DNA of 41,334 nucleotides from Mikrocytos mackini (lineage: Eukaryota; Endomyxa; Ascetosporea; Mikrocytida; Mikrocytiidae). Numbering within the stretch: the first letter of the stretch is position 1; each line of letters opens with the position of its first letter. The position numbers and the translations under genes were made by a program. The DNA is taken from contig JASNJN010000014.1 of NCBI GenBank assembly GCA_030180075.1, forward strand, positions 1-41,334, given 5' to 3'. Positions 18,843 through 30,387 of this stretch are shown in pieces. Under the pieces are notes generated by a model. It did no database searches and was not told where the DNA came from. It was given only the letters and a program-made list of their open reading frames with translations.

Positions 18843-19274
18843 GTTCAACATATTGATCGAAATTACATCCCTCATTTCTTGACTGAGTTTTGGGCGCGAT
18901 AAGCTTATCTGTGGATGTGTACAATGATGGTTAACCTTCCTGACTACCAATTTATCCATAACTGCGCATATTTGTACTTTAAAAGGACAGCCCAACTTAC
19001 GTGTTCTCGTATATCGCTGTGGCGCGTTTAGTACATTGTTCTTCTTGATCCCAAATTCGCATACCAGATACGTTCTATAGAAGTACAGATTTGATTGAAC
19101 AACACGCTGAGTAGACACCGTTGAAGGAATAGAGTCCATACTATGAAGAAGAACGGAGTTGACTCGTTTACATTCCAAATTAAAGTTCTGTGTATATTCT
19201 CTTATCTTAGCCAAAAGCTGGGCTCAGGATGTAAATGAATCGCCCAGATTCCAGTAATTATTGGCCTCTTCCAT
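18843..19274 (-). pseudogene. MULE transposase, N-terminal part, opposite orientation
   Basis: Reads from an ATG at 19274 (MEEANNYWNLGDSFTS), one in-frame TGA at 19224-19226 (a Trp would fit), then AQLLAKIREYTQNFNLECKR and on to a Cys/His region YLVCEFGIKKNN...KLGCPFKVQICAV...VNHHCTHP, which resembles the FLYWCH/MULE N-terminal zinc-binding region. It ends at the MITE. The fragment is related in layout, not in detailed sequence, to the one at 17722. Confidence 0.65.
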
Positions 19275-20361
19275 TGGGAATTTAAATTTGAAAAATTAAA
19301 AACAAAGAATACAAGATACATAAATTAAATCATTAACATGATTATTGAAAAGCTGTACATACGAGATGAAAATACAAAGGGGTTGAAATAGAATCGATTA
19401 AAAGTTAAAGATCGATATATTAAGTAAAAATGGTTAATTATTAAAATTAAAACAAATAGTTAAAGTGTTATTTAAATTACTATTATTCCCAATTATTCTT
19501 GTACATCTACCATTCATTTAATATATAAATCCCATATTCTTAAAACCTTTATTTGTTATCTTAGAATGCTTGTTGTTTCCCTTTAATCTTTGATTGTTTC
19601 TTCCGAATTCAGTATTTTAAGTTATTTGGTTAAACATATTATTGAACTTGAATTTGCTTTAAAAAATTCCTCTTCTAACAAATCTGTATAAGTTTGTGCT
19701 TTTGTTGTTTTAACTTCTAGATATGGCTCGATCGGTGTTCATTCTCAAATTCATAGTTGTAGGGTTGCGTATAGTCAATGTAATATGTGACCACCCGATT
19801 ATAGTTACTTTTATCTGCTATGTATGTATATTAAGAGTGGGAAGAGCGGGAAGAGCTAAGTAAGCCTAGCATAGTGCGTTTCTTCACCACGATATTCGGT
19901 TGCTAATGTGGCTATATGGGTGTAAAGGGTTATATGCTGTTCTATTGTTATGGTATGAAGTTTCTCCTTTTGTGTGGGTTAAAAACGCCCAGAATTGGGT
20001 ATATAGCCTCGCCCAAGTGTGAAATGCGCGGCGTGTAAATGCCCATGAATGGGCTTTCGTGTATTGTTGTAAATATCCAAAGCTGTATTTCAAATATTAA
20101 GTTTATAAAAAATAAACGGCAAAAACCAACAATAGGTGTATAATAACAAATAAATAAATAAACGCACAATATTAAGCAATAGAAAACAATGTATGTTATA
20201 AAAATTTTGAATATAAATGGCTATTTACCAAATAAAAATTAGCGTAAATAGACCCTACCGTAACTGTGTTTGATTTGTTTTATTGTTATTGCTATATAAT
20301 TTGTATATTTTTGAAAATAAAATTCTTTCTAAACTACTATTTTGCAAAGGTACTAACGGGG
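19275..20361. other. AT-rich region, no gene
   Basis: No coding signal. 19980-20060 has small hairpins such as GCCCATGAATGGGC and CCCAGAATTGGG. It may contain the left end of the MULE that follows, but I could not match it to a right end. Confidence 0.45.
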
Positions 20362-23125
20362 ATGACATCAGACCTTTTAGACGAATCCAACAATCAAGCA
20401 GGGGTGTCGGAACACATTCCAGAAGAACATGTACTCATTAAGCCCCAGAATCCTGGGGCGAAGAAAGAAACCCCCTTGTCGGTTCCTTTGAATTCTTAAA
20501 CGATTAACAGTACAAACCAACGAACAATTCGTCCGAGTGGGCATCTTTGCCCGCACTTAACGATTCTTCTGACATAGACAATGTAAAACTAGTTTCTGAA
20601 TTGCAGTACTCTGAACAAATTTCAAAGGAGGAGCTTGACAATATATTCATGGATTGTCATGGGAGTAACAACATACTCAAACATTCACTTCCTAAGTCTG
20701 ACCATGAAATTCCCTGTAATGAGCATCATATACTTGAATGGAACGAAGATCAAATCCAGCAAAAACCAAATTCAAAAAATTTAAATAGTTACTATTGTAG
20801 ACACTGTACCTCCCAATTTTCTTTTATAAAATCACTTTGTAAGCATTATTGCACATTCCACCAACACACTTTAAACGAGGTTACCAAAACCTTCAAAACA
20901 GAAAAGGATATGAGTGAATATCTTGTATCAATTCAAAAAACATCTCGATACACCTTAATAGTTACTAACACACGCTCTAATAAAGACGACTCAAGAACTA
21001 AAAAAGAAATATACTATAAATGCAACTACGTGAAGAATCGAAAACGAACATGCCCTGCATATATGGTTCTCAAAGATTCGGGGAATAATCACTTCTTGTT
21101 ACGACACCAACTAGAACACAACCACAAGCCTGATTGGCGTTTGGTATATATACCCCCTCTTCTTAAAAATCGCCTAATTAAGAAGTTTCAGCAAAAAATC
21201 CCCATTGCTGAGATCTATAAATCGATATTAAACGAATATGACGAAAATAATATTAAAAAAGATGGGTTGATTACAAAACACTACTTATACTATCTTAGGG
21301 ATTTACATTTGGCATCCACACGAGTTTACAAACAAGATAAATTAAACACGAGGCACTTATTTTTGGAAAATAAACCTGATAATGTGAATTTATTTGTATT
21401 CAAAGATTTAACAATGGAACAATCTCATAGTTCATTGGATCCCGGTGATTTTGTCATATGTTTTAATACCGTACAAATGACCCATTCTTTCAAGGAGTTT
21501 GTGAAAAGGGGTATTCTTATGGATAGCACTCATTCAACAACTTAATATGGCTTGCTGTTAGTTGTTGGGTGTGTAATTAATCAAAACCAACGTGGCGCTG
21601 CGTTTTTTATTCATATTAACCAATTCGGAACGAGAAACAATATTAAAATATTGTTTAAAAAAAATTTTTTAAATCTATAGGTGATTATGGCGAACCACAA
21701 TACATGATGACCGACTGTTACACGGGATTTCACAATTCATGGGAACAAATAGCACAAGCTCCCGTGGTTTCTCTCTTTTGTGAATTTCACGTAATGAAAA
21801 ATTGGATGAAGAATTTAGAAAGATTAGTTCACGATGAGAAGATCCGGACAATGATTATTAATTTCTTGTGGTATATACAAAACATAACAACTAAAGAACG
21901 ATTTGATTACGTCTATAAAAAGGGAATACATTTGATAAAGACAAAGAATATTGCGTTTTATAATTATTTCACAAAGGCTTATGGGGAAAATGTTCAAAAA
22001 TGGGCATTATACAATCGAGTAAAGGCTCCATTCAACACCAATAACATCTCCGAAACATGGTTTTCAAAGTTCAAAAGAGGATACCTAAAGAACAATGTTA
22101 GATCACGAGTAGATAATCTGGTGAATAAATTTATAGAATGTGTTGGAGATGACTATAAGAAGAATTCAATTAATACCCACGCACCTTCACGAGAAAATAT
22201 GTCATACAAACAACAGAAAGCATTGAAATACCACACAGAAAGTATTGAACTACAAAAGAGCTTATAACAGTTAAATCAGATACTGTATTCATCTACCAGA
22301 AGTACAACATCGAGATAAAGCAGAAAGATTGTCCATTTAATTGTAATAAAGAATGCTTCGAATGCGGGATCTGTTGTCATAACGTTACATGTGATTGTCT
22401 GTCGTTTATAAAAAGGAAAAACATATGCAAGCACATCCATCATGTAATTCGTCAGTACCCATGTTATTTTCGCGATTTTGCTGAGAGGAATAACGGAACA
22501 TCAACCCTTAAAGTACAGTTTTTGAAACAACAAGATGGGGTTCAAAAGAATGTACAAACTCGTATTGATAGAGAGTTTAAAAAAGATGAAACAAGTACGT
22601 TTAAGGAAAATAATCTAAGTACCGATATTTGTGTTGGGAAAGTAGTAATGAGACTGAAAAAATGACAATTCTGAAAAAAGTGATTTTTGAAAAGTTAAAT
22701 TTCATTACAACACAATGTCAAACCACAAGGAATTTAGACATTTTATCTTATATAGATATCAGTGTAGATTTTGTAATTGGAAGAATTGGAAAGCGGCTTA
22801 AATCAGAATCTCTTTTCGAACAACCGTTTCTTATTACAAAAAACAAACGCACCACGCAAAAAAAAACCGAATTGAATAAATATAACAAAACTAGCTGGGT
22901 CATAAAGAATAAATATAAGAAACCTAATAACAAACATGTAAAGAAATCTAAAATCAAAGATCAGGAGTTTTGCAAGGTATGTTTTGAGGAAATGATCCCA
23001 ATAGAAGGTGAATATCTGGATTGGGTTAATTGTGACTCTGTGAAGAATGGAGTCATTTGATATGTCTTGGTTCGTCAGGAGAAGATTTACCAAATTCCTG
23101 GTTTTGTTCACAGTGTCGGTCTTAA
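20362..23125 (+). pseudogene. MULE transposase gene with C2H2, SWIM and PHD fingers
   Basis: Nearly full-length gene in several frames: 20362-20499, to 21545, 21704-22267, 22261-22662, 22629-23040, and a last piece to 23125. Order of parts: C2H2-like finger (YYCRHCTSQFSFIKSLCKH), FLYWCH-like region (YYKCNYVKNRKRTCPAYMVL then HNH), first catalytic Asp in GILMDSTHSTT, second Asp in MMTDCYTGFHNSW, CEFHVMKNW, a Glu in NISETWFSKFKRG, a SWIM finger (CDCLSFIKRKNICKHIHH) and a C-terminal PHD finger (CKVCFEEM...C...CEEWSHLICLG...WFCSQC). It has one in-frame TAA (21543-21545) after DSTHSTT and about five small frame breaks, near 20500, 21670, 22255, 22640 and 23035. A recent but dead copy, unless some breaks are assembly errors. 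Confidence 0.85.
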
Positions 23126-23421
23126 ATGAATACGCATACGATCAAAACTTTAACTACTTTAATCAGCTGTTATTTGGTCATATTTCTCTGCTATATTATA
23201 TTAAAACGATCCTTGTTTTTGTTTTAATTAAGAATTAAAGAATTGGTCTTGTATTTAGTTATTGTTTTTATATTGAAATGTCTTATAAATTAAAACGATT
23301 TTTAAAATAATTCAAAAGAATTATTTGAAACAGTCAGTCAATATCTATAATCTAAAAATATGCTATATATTTTGTTTAACGCCCTTTGTCTAATATATGA
23401 GTTGTTTTGTTTCAAGATGAG

Positions 23422-25058
23422 TCCTTTTTTTCAAAAGTAATTTTCAAATTGGATATCCAAAACTTGTATACAATTGACATATAAAATAAAAATACATTGT
23501 AAATATGGATCGAATATGACAAAATGGTGGATCATTCTGTTCTAAAAAATTGAGTTCTGTAAAGGACATTTATTCATTAAATAGTAATCAAATTATAATA
23601 GGGGATCCTCATTTAAATCCAAATTGAGGCCATATGTCAATTATCACGAAATTTCATTATCGTGCAAATGGATTCCAAATGTGTTATTATTCCCAGACAT
23701 TTCTATTTGTAAACTATTTGTTATCATGTTGTTATATTCCCCTGTTTGATATAGATGTGACAATTCACAACTTTTTAAAAAATTATTTCACACCAGAACT
23801 GAGGTCAGAAACTGGGCCAAATAAGCGTCATCCGTCTATTAAGAATAACGTATACAATCTACAAAACAACAATAAGAAGAACAGTCCCTGAGACTTTAAA
23901 CTGATTGTTCATTTCACATAAAGAACAAAATTTCCCTTATTCCACATAGAAGGCATTCAAACATGGGAGTTTTCAAGTTTTAGCACGTATAAGTTAAAAT
24001 GGTGCGATTAGCAGGATTAGAACTTCTCATAATTACTTACCACAAACTACATAACCTCGCCAGTCGAACATGCGCCAACAGTAAAGAATAAACCAACGAG
24101 GGGTACCGGTATTTATTATACAAAGAAAATACCGAAATAGAGGTGTATTTTATGTGATGTTTGGACGAAACCTGTTTATAACTAGTTCCGTTTAAAGAGA
24201 TTTTGGGCTTCATCTGTTTACAACACAAGATAACTTTAAAGAAGACCTGAAAATATATCGAGAGCTTCTTTGATAGATACTATTAGGTTGATTTGCTAAT
24301 GGGGTACATAGTTTGGATTTCGTGGGATTTACTATCATGGCCATGTTTCGAATGTACTTTGTATAGTGGATCAAGAACGATAATTTAATTCTACCATAGC
24401 CAGTGTTTATTGAAATATTGGGGACATTAGATCAATAGGAAAAGATAATCAATAGTCCAGGGAAGACAGCAATATCAGAAACCATAGGACGCCCAACTGT
24501 CTAGAAGAATCAATGAAATTCTTTATCTAACCAATAACAAATTCTTTGGTATTCTGTGCGCTATTAAACTTCTCACAAATAGTTGTTCAGCAATTTAGAT
24601 CAACATACATGGACAAAGCGCACAATATCAATTTATTAGCATTCGTTAGAAGGCGTTTCCATGTTTAAAGGCTGACCATTCAACCTAATGAATACCACTA
24701 TATCAGCTTCCGAAGAAAAGTAATTACGAGATTTTAAATGAAAGTTTCAGATATATAACAGAAGATTATTGGAAAATAACTTTTAACGTAATTTAATATC
24801 TAGGCCTGACCAATAAATAACTATAAAACAAAAGCATAGACGAATAAAGATAAAACAGATTTGATGAATTGAATGGTTAAGAAGATAACCCCGGCTTCAT
24901 TATACTTAAATATAAAAACTTTTAATGCACCTATCTTAACTTAATAAGTATTTTAGGGTTGAAAACAGATATTTATTGCATTTTTAATATACATTTATAA
25001 TTATGATCTAAACAAATAATTCCATGTATTCGATCTTCTAAATTAGAACAATAGTTAT
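23422..25058. other. Non-coding interior of the 27-bp-TIR transposon
   Basis: No gene seen. The 85-codon frame at 23634-23891 has no recognisable features. Confidence 0.45.
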
Positions 25059-26435
25059 TTATTTTGTGTTGTGTATAGATTGTTCCATTCCATTCAAAAA
25101 TTCAATAACTCTATCGTCCTCATTACACCCTATATTTTCATACAATTTCCGTATTGCTTTGAGTTTTTCGTCTACATTCTTTTTGTTTATAGTTAGTACT
25201 TGGGGAAATGGGTTATCTTTTTGAAAGCAGAGATGTTCTAAATCAAAATGTTTTCCACCTTTGTCATAGTCGTCGAAAAAAGTCACAGAACGGGTTGTCA
25301 CTCTTATTTCTTTGATTTTTGTTATTTTTACTGAAGCTGCCATTTTCTTGAAAACAGGATGGTTAAGTTCTTTCCAATTAAAAAGCACCAGATTGTTTTC
25401 ACGGTTGAATATTGTTGAATATTTGCTCGAAATGATTTCCCTATAGTCATTTTCAGTCAGTATAGTCTCATGTTTCCTCATTTCACGTTCAAGCACACCA
25501 AACTTTCTGTCAGCCGGCATGTAACTATGGCCACGCTCAGGGAATGTAATCTGAACTGTCTTTTTGTATTGGCGAACATATGTTATGAGCATCTTTACCA
25601 TCGCAAAATTTCTATTTTGACCAGGCGCTGCATCACAAAATAAGTAAATTTTTTGTTTTTCGTTTAAAATTTTATTTTTTAGAAAATGAAACAGAAGTGA
25701 AGCCACTGTGTTAGAGTCCTTAGGATACTGACTTTCGTTCCAACAATAGAACGTTGGCGTTTCAATTGTTTTAACTTTCTCTACAACGCCAAAGACATAC
25801 AGATTAAGATGTCTTGAATAATAAGCACTATTAATGTTGAGTTTAGGAATCCCTAAGTTCTTCATAAAGTCAAAATTAACAACAGTACAATCTTCTTCGT
25901 AGTTTCTATTCAACTTATCATAGAATATGGAAGCTTTTTTTAGATGAGCGTAAAGAATTTTCTTTTTCTCTTTTCTCAGTGGTTTATTTTTAATCTTAGA
26001 AATATCCAAGTTGAGCTTGAAACAATAGTCACAAATGTCGGTTCTTGGCATTTTGAAACTAATGTTAAAGTGGTTGTGAAATATGGAGTAAAAGATCCAA
26101 TAAGAACATTCAATATCATCTTTGTATTTGGTCATGAATTGTTTGTAAAGATAAAATATGGACATTGTTCCTGGCAAAAATTCTCTATTTTTATTTTCCT
26201 TCTTTGTACGGGCATAGTGGCTTTTTTCTTTTGGAATATTCCTTATAAACATTTTAATTTTTTCTTCTATTATTTCTTTTTTTAGTGATTTTCTAGAACC
26301 TCCCCAATTTAAAAGATTTTGATTGAAGTCTTTTGATTTCATTTTCAGTAAAGTTTTAAGTCTATTTTTAGAAATGTTAAATATTGCCATGAATGTTTTG
26401 AGACAAATACGAATACTGTTGTTACTTTTATCCAT
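25059..26435 (-). CDS. DDE-type transposase, family not assigned
   Basis: 458 residues, intact. Begins with a Lys-rich, helical DNA-binding-like region (about 1-120). A Cys pair follows (DICDYCFKLNLDI). The catalytic-like core shows VNFDFMKNL (Asp), YLFCDAAPGQNRN (Asp plus the GQN signature) and ITFPERGHSYMPADRKFG.LE (Asp/Glu), a pattern shared by a large group of transposase-like proteins in arthropods and other animals (the SDNC.GQN.N and .GH(S/T)y...D..fg..E motifs). I cannot name the superfamily with confidence. The tail is charged. The gene lies between perfect 27-bp inverted repeats, which supports it as the transposase of this element. The ATG is preceded by ATTATTTCATA on the coding strand. 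Confidence 0.8.
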   Translation of the reverse strand: MDKSNNSIRICLKTFMAIFNISKNRLKTLLKMKSKDFNQNLLNWGGSRKSLKKEIIEEKIKMFIRNIPKEKSHYARTKKENKNREFLPGTMSIFYLYKQFMTKYKDDIECSYWIFYSIFHNHFNISFKMPRTDICDYCFKLNLDISKIKNKPLRKEKKKILYAHLKKASIFYDKLNRNYEEDCTVVNFDFMKNLGIPKLNINSAYYSRHLNLYVFGVVEKVKTIETPTFYCWNESQYPKDSNTVASLLFHFLKNKILNEKQKIYLFCDAAPGQNRNFAMVKMLITYVRQYKKTVQITFPERGHSYMPADRKFGVLEREMRKHETILTENDYREIISSKYSTIFNRENNLVLFNWKELNHPVFKKMAASVKITKIKEIRVTTRSVTFFDDYDKGGKHFDLEHLCFQKDNPFPQVLTINKKNVDEKLKAIRKLYENIGCNEDDRVIEFLNGMEQSIHNTK

Positions 26436-26500
26436 TATGAAATAATTCTTAGTTGACTTATTCTTTGTTGTTTCCGATTTGACACATTTAATAATGTTTG

Positions 26501-26713
26501 CTAAAATATGTTTTGTTCTTTAATTGATGTAATGCTGTTAAGTTGCGATGTGTTATATAGTATGAGTTGGGGCGTGACCTTGTATCGTGCGCACACGCCT
26601 TTTCTATTTTGATGAGTACATATATGGGACATGTCGGGTTGCTTAAGTGCGATTGGTCTTTTTCTAGGCGTTGTGGCTGGACGTCTTTTGATAAATAGAT
26701 TTTTTCGTGGCAT
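26501..26713 (-). CDS. Small basic upstream ORF in the transposon
   Basis: 70 codons, MPRKNLFIKRRPATTPRKRP, strongly basic at the start, with AAAACTTAAA before the ATG. It lies upstream of the transposase on the same strand and in the same element. It could be a small DNA-binding protein or an exon, but I found no splice that joins it to the transposase. Chance ORF remains possible. Confidence 0.3.
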   Translation of the reverse strand: MPRKNLFIKRRPATTPRKRPIALKQPDMSHICTHQNRKGVCARYKVTPQLILYNTSQLNSITSIKEQNIF

Positions 26714-26876
26714 TTTAAGTTTTAAAAAATTGAAAACTTTTCCTTCTCAAAACAAGATATATTTTTATAATATTCATTTGAGTTGTATTTGAGTTATAAA
26801 TCATTCTTATGGCTAAAAATATTCAAAAAATCAGAAATCATAAGATGGCCTCATCTTGAAACAAAACAACTCATAT

Positions 26877-27750
26877 GAATATGAACAAATCACTATCTTA
26901 AAGCAAAAATAAGTAACTTATTTTATAGAACATTCCAAATGACACTATCTATTCATCTTTTGGGTTATTTGCGCATATTGGCATGTATTTATAAAATATC
27001 TCGTTCAATAAACGATAATTAGCAAATTCGCGGGTGAAGAATTATAAAAAATCACTTTTTTGTACATAATTTGCAGTTACGTTTTTATTTGCATTTATAA
27101 CTTTTTGTAGAGGCGACTATATACAATTTGGAGGCCAGAAAACGATTTTTCAGGGTTCATTGACTAACATACAAAAAATTACAAAAATTGCATTTGGGTT
27201 GCCCTAGTGATTATAGTCACCAAAAAACAGGCCAAAAATTCCCAAAACACCCAAATTAAAAAATTATATTTTGGATGGGACCATAATTTAGTCCAGATTT
27301 TATATGGGGTAGCTTATAAACACCATATGACAGTTTGTATACAAATATTTATGGTTTCATCGAAATATAAGTGGGGTGATTACAAAAAATATTTTTAGAA
27401 TCACATTGTGAAAATTTAACAATTTAACCAAAGTTGTTATGAAAGTGGGTAAAACTACAATAATACTACCCATTCCGGTTCAAACCAGTTAAAACCAGTT
27501 AGTACCAGTTTACTCCACCCCTATTTCGGTATAAATTAAAAAATTTGAAAATTTAAGGATTAGAAATTCTAGAACATTCTTTATGAGGTTGTATATACAT
27601 TTAACAAATTATAGAAAAATTTTGGATTTTTCAGATTTTTTAAAAATTTCGAATTTTCAGAACAGCTGAAATTTCTTCCAGTATGTTGTTTTACAGTTAT
27701 GACCGCCTGGACAAGTTTTATATCCCACACTATGTAACTCGAAGAAAGTG
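26877..27750. other. AT-rich region, no gene; degenerate repeat material
   Basis: GGGTTGCCCTAGT near 27187 recurs near 10099. 27470-27520 has repeated CCAGTT(A/T)AAACC-like words that return in inverted form near 28190, on the far side of the MITE at 27759, so the MITE probably sits inside an older element. Confidence 0.45.
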
Positions 27751-27758
27751 GATTAAAC

Positions 27759-28134
27759 TAGAGGTGAGAATTATCAGCCTGCCCGCCCGAAACCGAACCG
27801 CGCGGTTCGGTTTCGGGCGGTGAAGAGGTTATTTTTCGAAAAAAATCTCATTAACAGGTGACTTATCTTTTTTGAAAGAAATTTCCAAAATAAATATGAT
27901 TTTCTATTTTCTTAGCATTTAAACTATATTCTCAACAAGTTTGGGTATATTTTAAGGTAATCGTCGTTTTTAATTGTATATTTTACATGATTATTCTTTA
28001 TAAATATTTTTTAAAAAAATCGAAAATTTTCAGATTTTCACAGAAATTAAAACGGTTACGAAACGTGAAACCGCCCGCCCGTTCGGCGGGTCGGTTCGGG
28101 CGGTTCTCAAAAAATGGCAAAATTCTCACCTCTA
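27759..28134. mobile_element. hAT-type MITE, A group
   Basis: 376 bases with ends TAGAGGTGAGAATT and AATTCTCACCTCTA and a perfect 8-bp target duplication GATTAAAC (27751-27758 and 28135-28142). Near the left end a perfect 38-base GC-rich palindrome (27783-27820, centred on CCGCGCGG) stands out in AT-rich DNA. Near the right end is a similar CGCCCGTTCGGCGGG block. No gene. Confidence 0.95.
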
Positions 28135-28248
28135 GATTAAACTACCTTAAATTTTGGGTAAAACGTTAATACCATCCAGTTTAAACCTCGGTATTATCCA
28201 CCAGTTTTAACCAGGTGGTTAAAACCATAAAAACTCTGGTGATCCTCA

Positions 28249-28576
28249 AGACATACCGAAGAAAACTGGAAAAAAGTGAACTCTAAAATTTCCGAATTTT
28301 TCGAAAAAAAATTTTCTACATATTAAAAACTTAAAAATAAAACAAAAAGCAAGGAACTTTTTCGAAAATACAATTTTCATCAAAAAATAGTTGTTTTGGA
28401 GGTCATTTTAAATATATTACCCCTACGATAAAAGTGAAAATTAAAATTTTATTGTATTTTCGAAAAAGTTCCTTGCTTTTTGTTTTATTTTTAAGTTTTT
28501 AATATGTAGAAATTTTTTTTTCGAAAAATTCGGAAATTTTAGAGTTCACTTTTTTCCAGTTTTCTTCGGTATGTCT
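28249..28576. repeat. Fold-back repeat with about 130-bp arms
   Basis: Outer ends AGACATACCGAAGAAAACTGG (28249) and its complement (ending 28576); arms reach about 28380 and 28448, with a loop of about 68 bases. It abuts the C-terminal end of the hAT reading frame at its right. Confidence 0.85.
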
Positions 28577-29693
28577 CTTGTATAGCTTTGTGTATGGGCT
28601 CCAATTTTCTCATTTCATGTTTTGCGTTCGTGTTTAACTGGATATTTAGTATTTTTGATCTGATCCTTCCATCCTCTACGGTGTTTTCCTCTTGAGTTGC
28701 CGACATATAAAATTTTAAATTTTTGGAAAAGTTTTCTAACATCAAATAGGACGAAGACCAGCGTGTTGTTACAGGAATTACAGGCTTAAACGCAGCTTCA
28801 ATAGACAACAAATAAGCATTGGGCTTATGATGATATTTGAAGTATTTCTGCACTTCCTTTATCTGATCTAACACTCTTTGTTTGGATATATCATGCGCTA
28901 GAAGATTTAACAAATGTACGACACAACCAATAGACTCAATGCCTGTTTGCTTATCAATTACAATCATGTGCATGGCATTCATGACTGAGGTGTTATCATT
29001 ACATATTGTTATTGGAGTTGCGTTAGACTTATTCTTTAGCTTATCTAAAGTCTATATTAGAAGATCGGAAAGCTACACCGAGGTTTTCTTTTGAACTTCA
29101 GGAACAAACATGTCGGCCAAATATGAAACGCCCTCGCATAAAACAGAATTGACAATAACACACTCATTCTTTATGTTTCTCCATCCATCCTGAAAGACTG
29201 TAGCTTCTTTGTTGGATTTCTTTTCTTTAAATAGTGACTGTAATTTATTGTGAAGATTGCCTAATGAGACTGTTGAAAGATGTTTTCTTGCGGGAATGTT
29301 GTTGGATTTGTTTAATTGAGAAACAAATTGCTGAAAGTGTGGCTCTTCTACTTGGCGAAATGGGATATTTGCTCGAATCATAAATGTAACTAAGGCTAAA
29401 TACAATATTTCTTTTTGTTTGTATGGGAATTGATTATTTATTCAATAAATTAAGGTTGTTCAAGGCGTTCTAAATTTAAGGATGGGTTATTATTTTTGTT
29501 TTCCATGAACGTTGGAAACTCACTATTTGGTATTCCGTTAGTTTTCAAGCATTTCCCCAATGAATTTCCATACTATCAACCCTTGGCGCGCGGATCTGTT
29601 TGCAAAGACTACACTTGACTTTTGTATCGCCAATCAAAACCTCAGTGTAATTTATCCAAATGCTGTTTTAGGCCTTCTGCCATGATTTGTCAT
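28577..29693 (-). pseudogene. hAT transposase relic
   Basis: Read from 29693: a BED-type finger (VKCSLCKQIRAPR then H..NAC) with frame breaks between 29405 and 29690, then the hAT middle domain (FIRANIPFRQVEEPHFQQFV, FQDGWRNIKNECVIVNSVLC), two in-frame TAGs close together near 29045-29075, then CNDNTSVMNAMHMIVIDKQT and IGCVVHLLNLLAHDISKQRV, the His-Leu-Leu-Asn block typical of hAT transposases. RWSSSYLMLENF follows. The C-terminal dimerisation domain is missing; a fold-back repeat lies there. Confidence 0.8.
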
Positions 29694-30020
29694 TTTATGA
29701 AATTTATTTTTTTGGTAAAACAGTATTTCTACGAAGACTTTGGAAAACAAAAATAACGAATATCGTTTGTTTATAGTATGTTTTAACGAAGTTATATCGA
29801 TCTGGACTAATTCTGACGTATTGTATATTCTTCTAAAAATGTTCACTGAAATAAAAATCATTAATAGATTTATAGTTATACTGCTATACATATATATTCC
29901 ACAATAGATTTGATCGGCTGACGTTTTTAGCTCACAGAATTTTATTTACACCAAAATGCATGTCATAAACTGTCAAAAAAGTTTATGACATGGCGGTTTT
30001 ATCCGGTTTAATCCATCATG
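29694..30020. other. AT-rich flank with a perfect 13-bp hairpin
   Basis: Arms CATGTCATAAACT (29959-29971) and AGTTTATGACATG (29980-29992) are exact complements with an 8-base loop GTCAAAAA. No T-run terminator or gene is associated. Possibly a transposon end. Confidence 0.6.
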
Positions 30021-30028
30021 GTTTAAAT

Positions 30029-30387
30029 CAGAGATGAGCATTTTACACCAATCTCGTTCCAACACCGACCCGACCCGATTTTCGATTGGTCGGAATCGGA
30101 AATTTTTGATAAAAATGCCAAAACATATAAAGGAAATTTTGTATGAATATTTTGGCGAAATAGGCTGATTTTTGTATTCTATGGACTAATGAATTTATAT
30201 AAGTTAAAAATATAGTCCAAAGTTCGTAACATGGCCGTCGGTTGAAAAAACCAATAATTTTGATATTTCCTTTATAATGGTCTTTAGGGTTTTGTTGAGA
30301 ATTTTTGACGATTTTGCATGTTTTTCCGACCGCTTCCGACCAGATCGGGTCGGAAATGGTCGGGTCGGATCGGAACGCTCATCTCTG
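30029..30387. mobile_element. hAT-type MITE, A group
   Basis: 359 bases with ends CAGAGATGAGC and GCTCATCTCTG, flanked by GTTTAAAT (30021-30028) and GTTTAAAC (30388-30395), an 8-bp duplication with one difference. Subterminal CCCGACCCG and CGGGTCGG words as in the other A elements. The right flank continues as GGTTTAACC...CGCCCTG, like a C-group MITE end. Confidence 0.92.

Larger units (their letters stand above)
23395..26876. mobile_element. DNA transposon with perfect 27-bp terminal inverted repeats
   Basis: The 27 bases at 23395-23421 (ATATGAGTTGTTTTGTTTCA and on) and 26850-26876 are exact reverse complements. Weaker similarity continues outward for about 15 bases (TTTGT.C.ATAT). Between them lie one intact transposase gene (25059-26435, minus strand), a small upstream frame, and about 1.6 kb of AT-rich non-coding DNA at the left. 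No clear target duplication was found. With intact ends and ORF this is the element in the window most likely to be still mobile. Confidence 0.75.

Noticed and set aside
19224-19226. TGA read as Trp in a MULE fragment, hinting at a changed genetic code
   Set aside because: The membrane protein and transporter genes use TGA as stop, Trp is TGG throughout, and the fragment is a relic.
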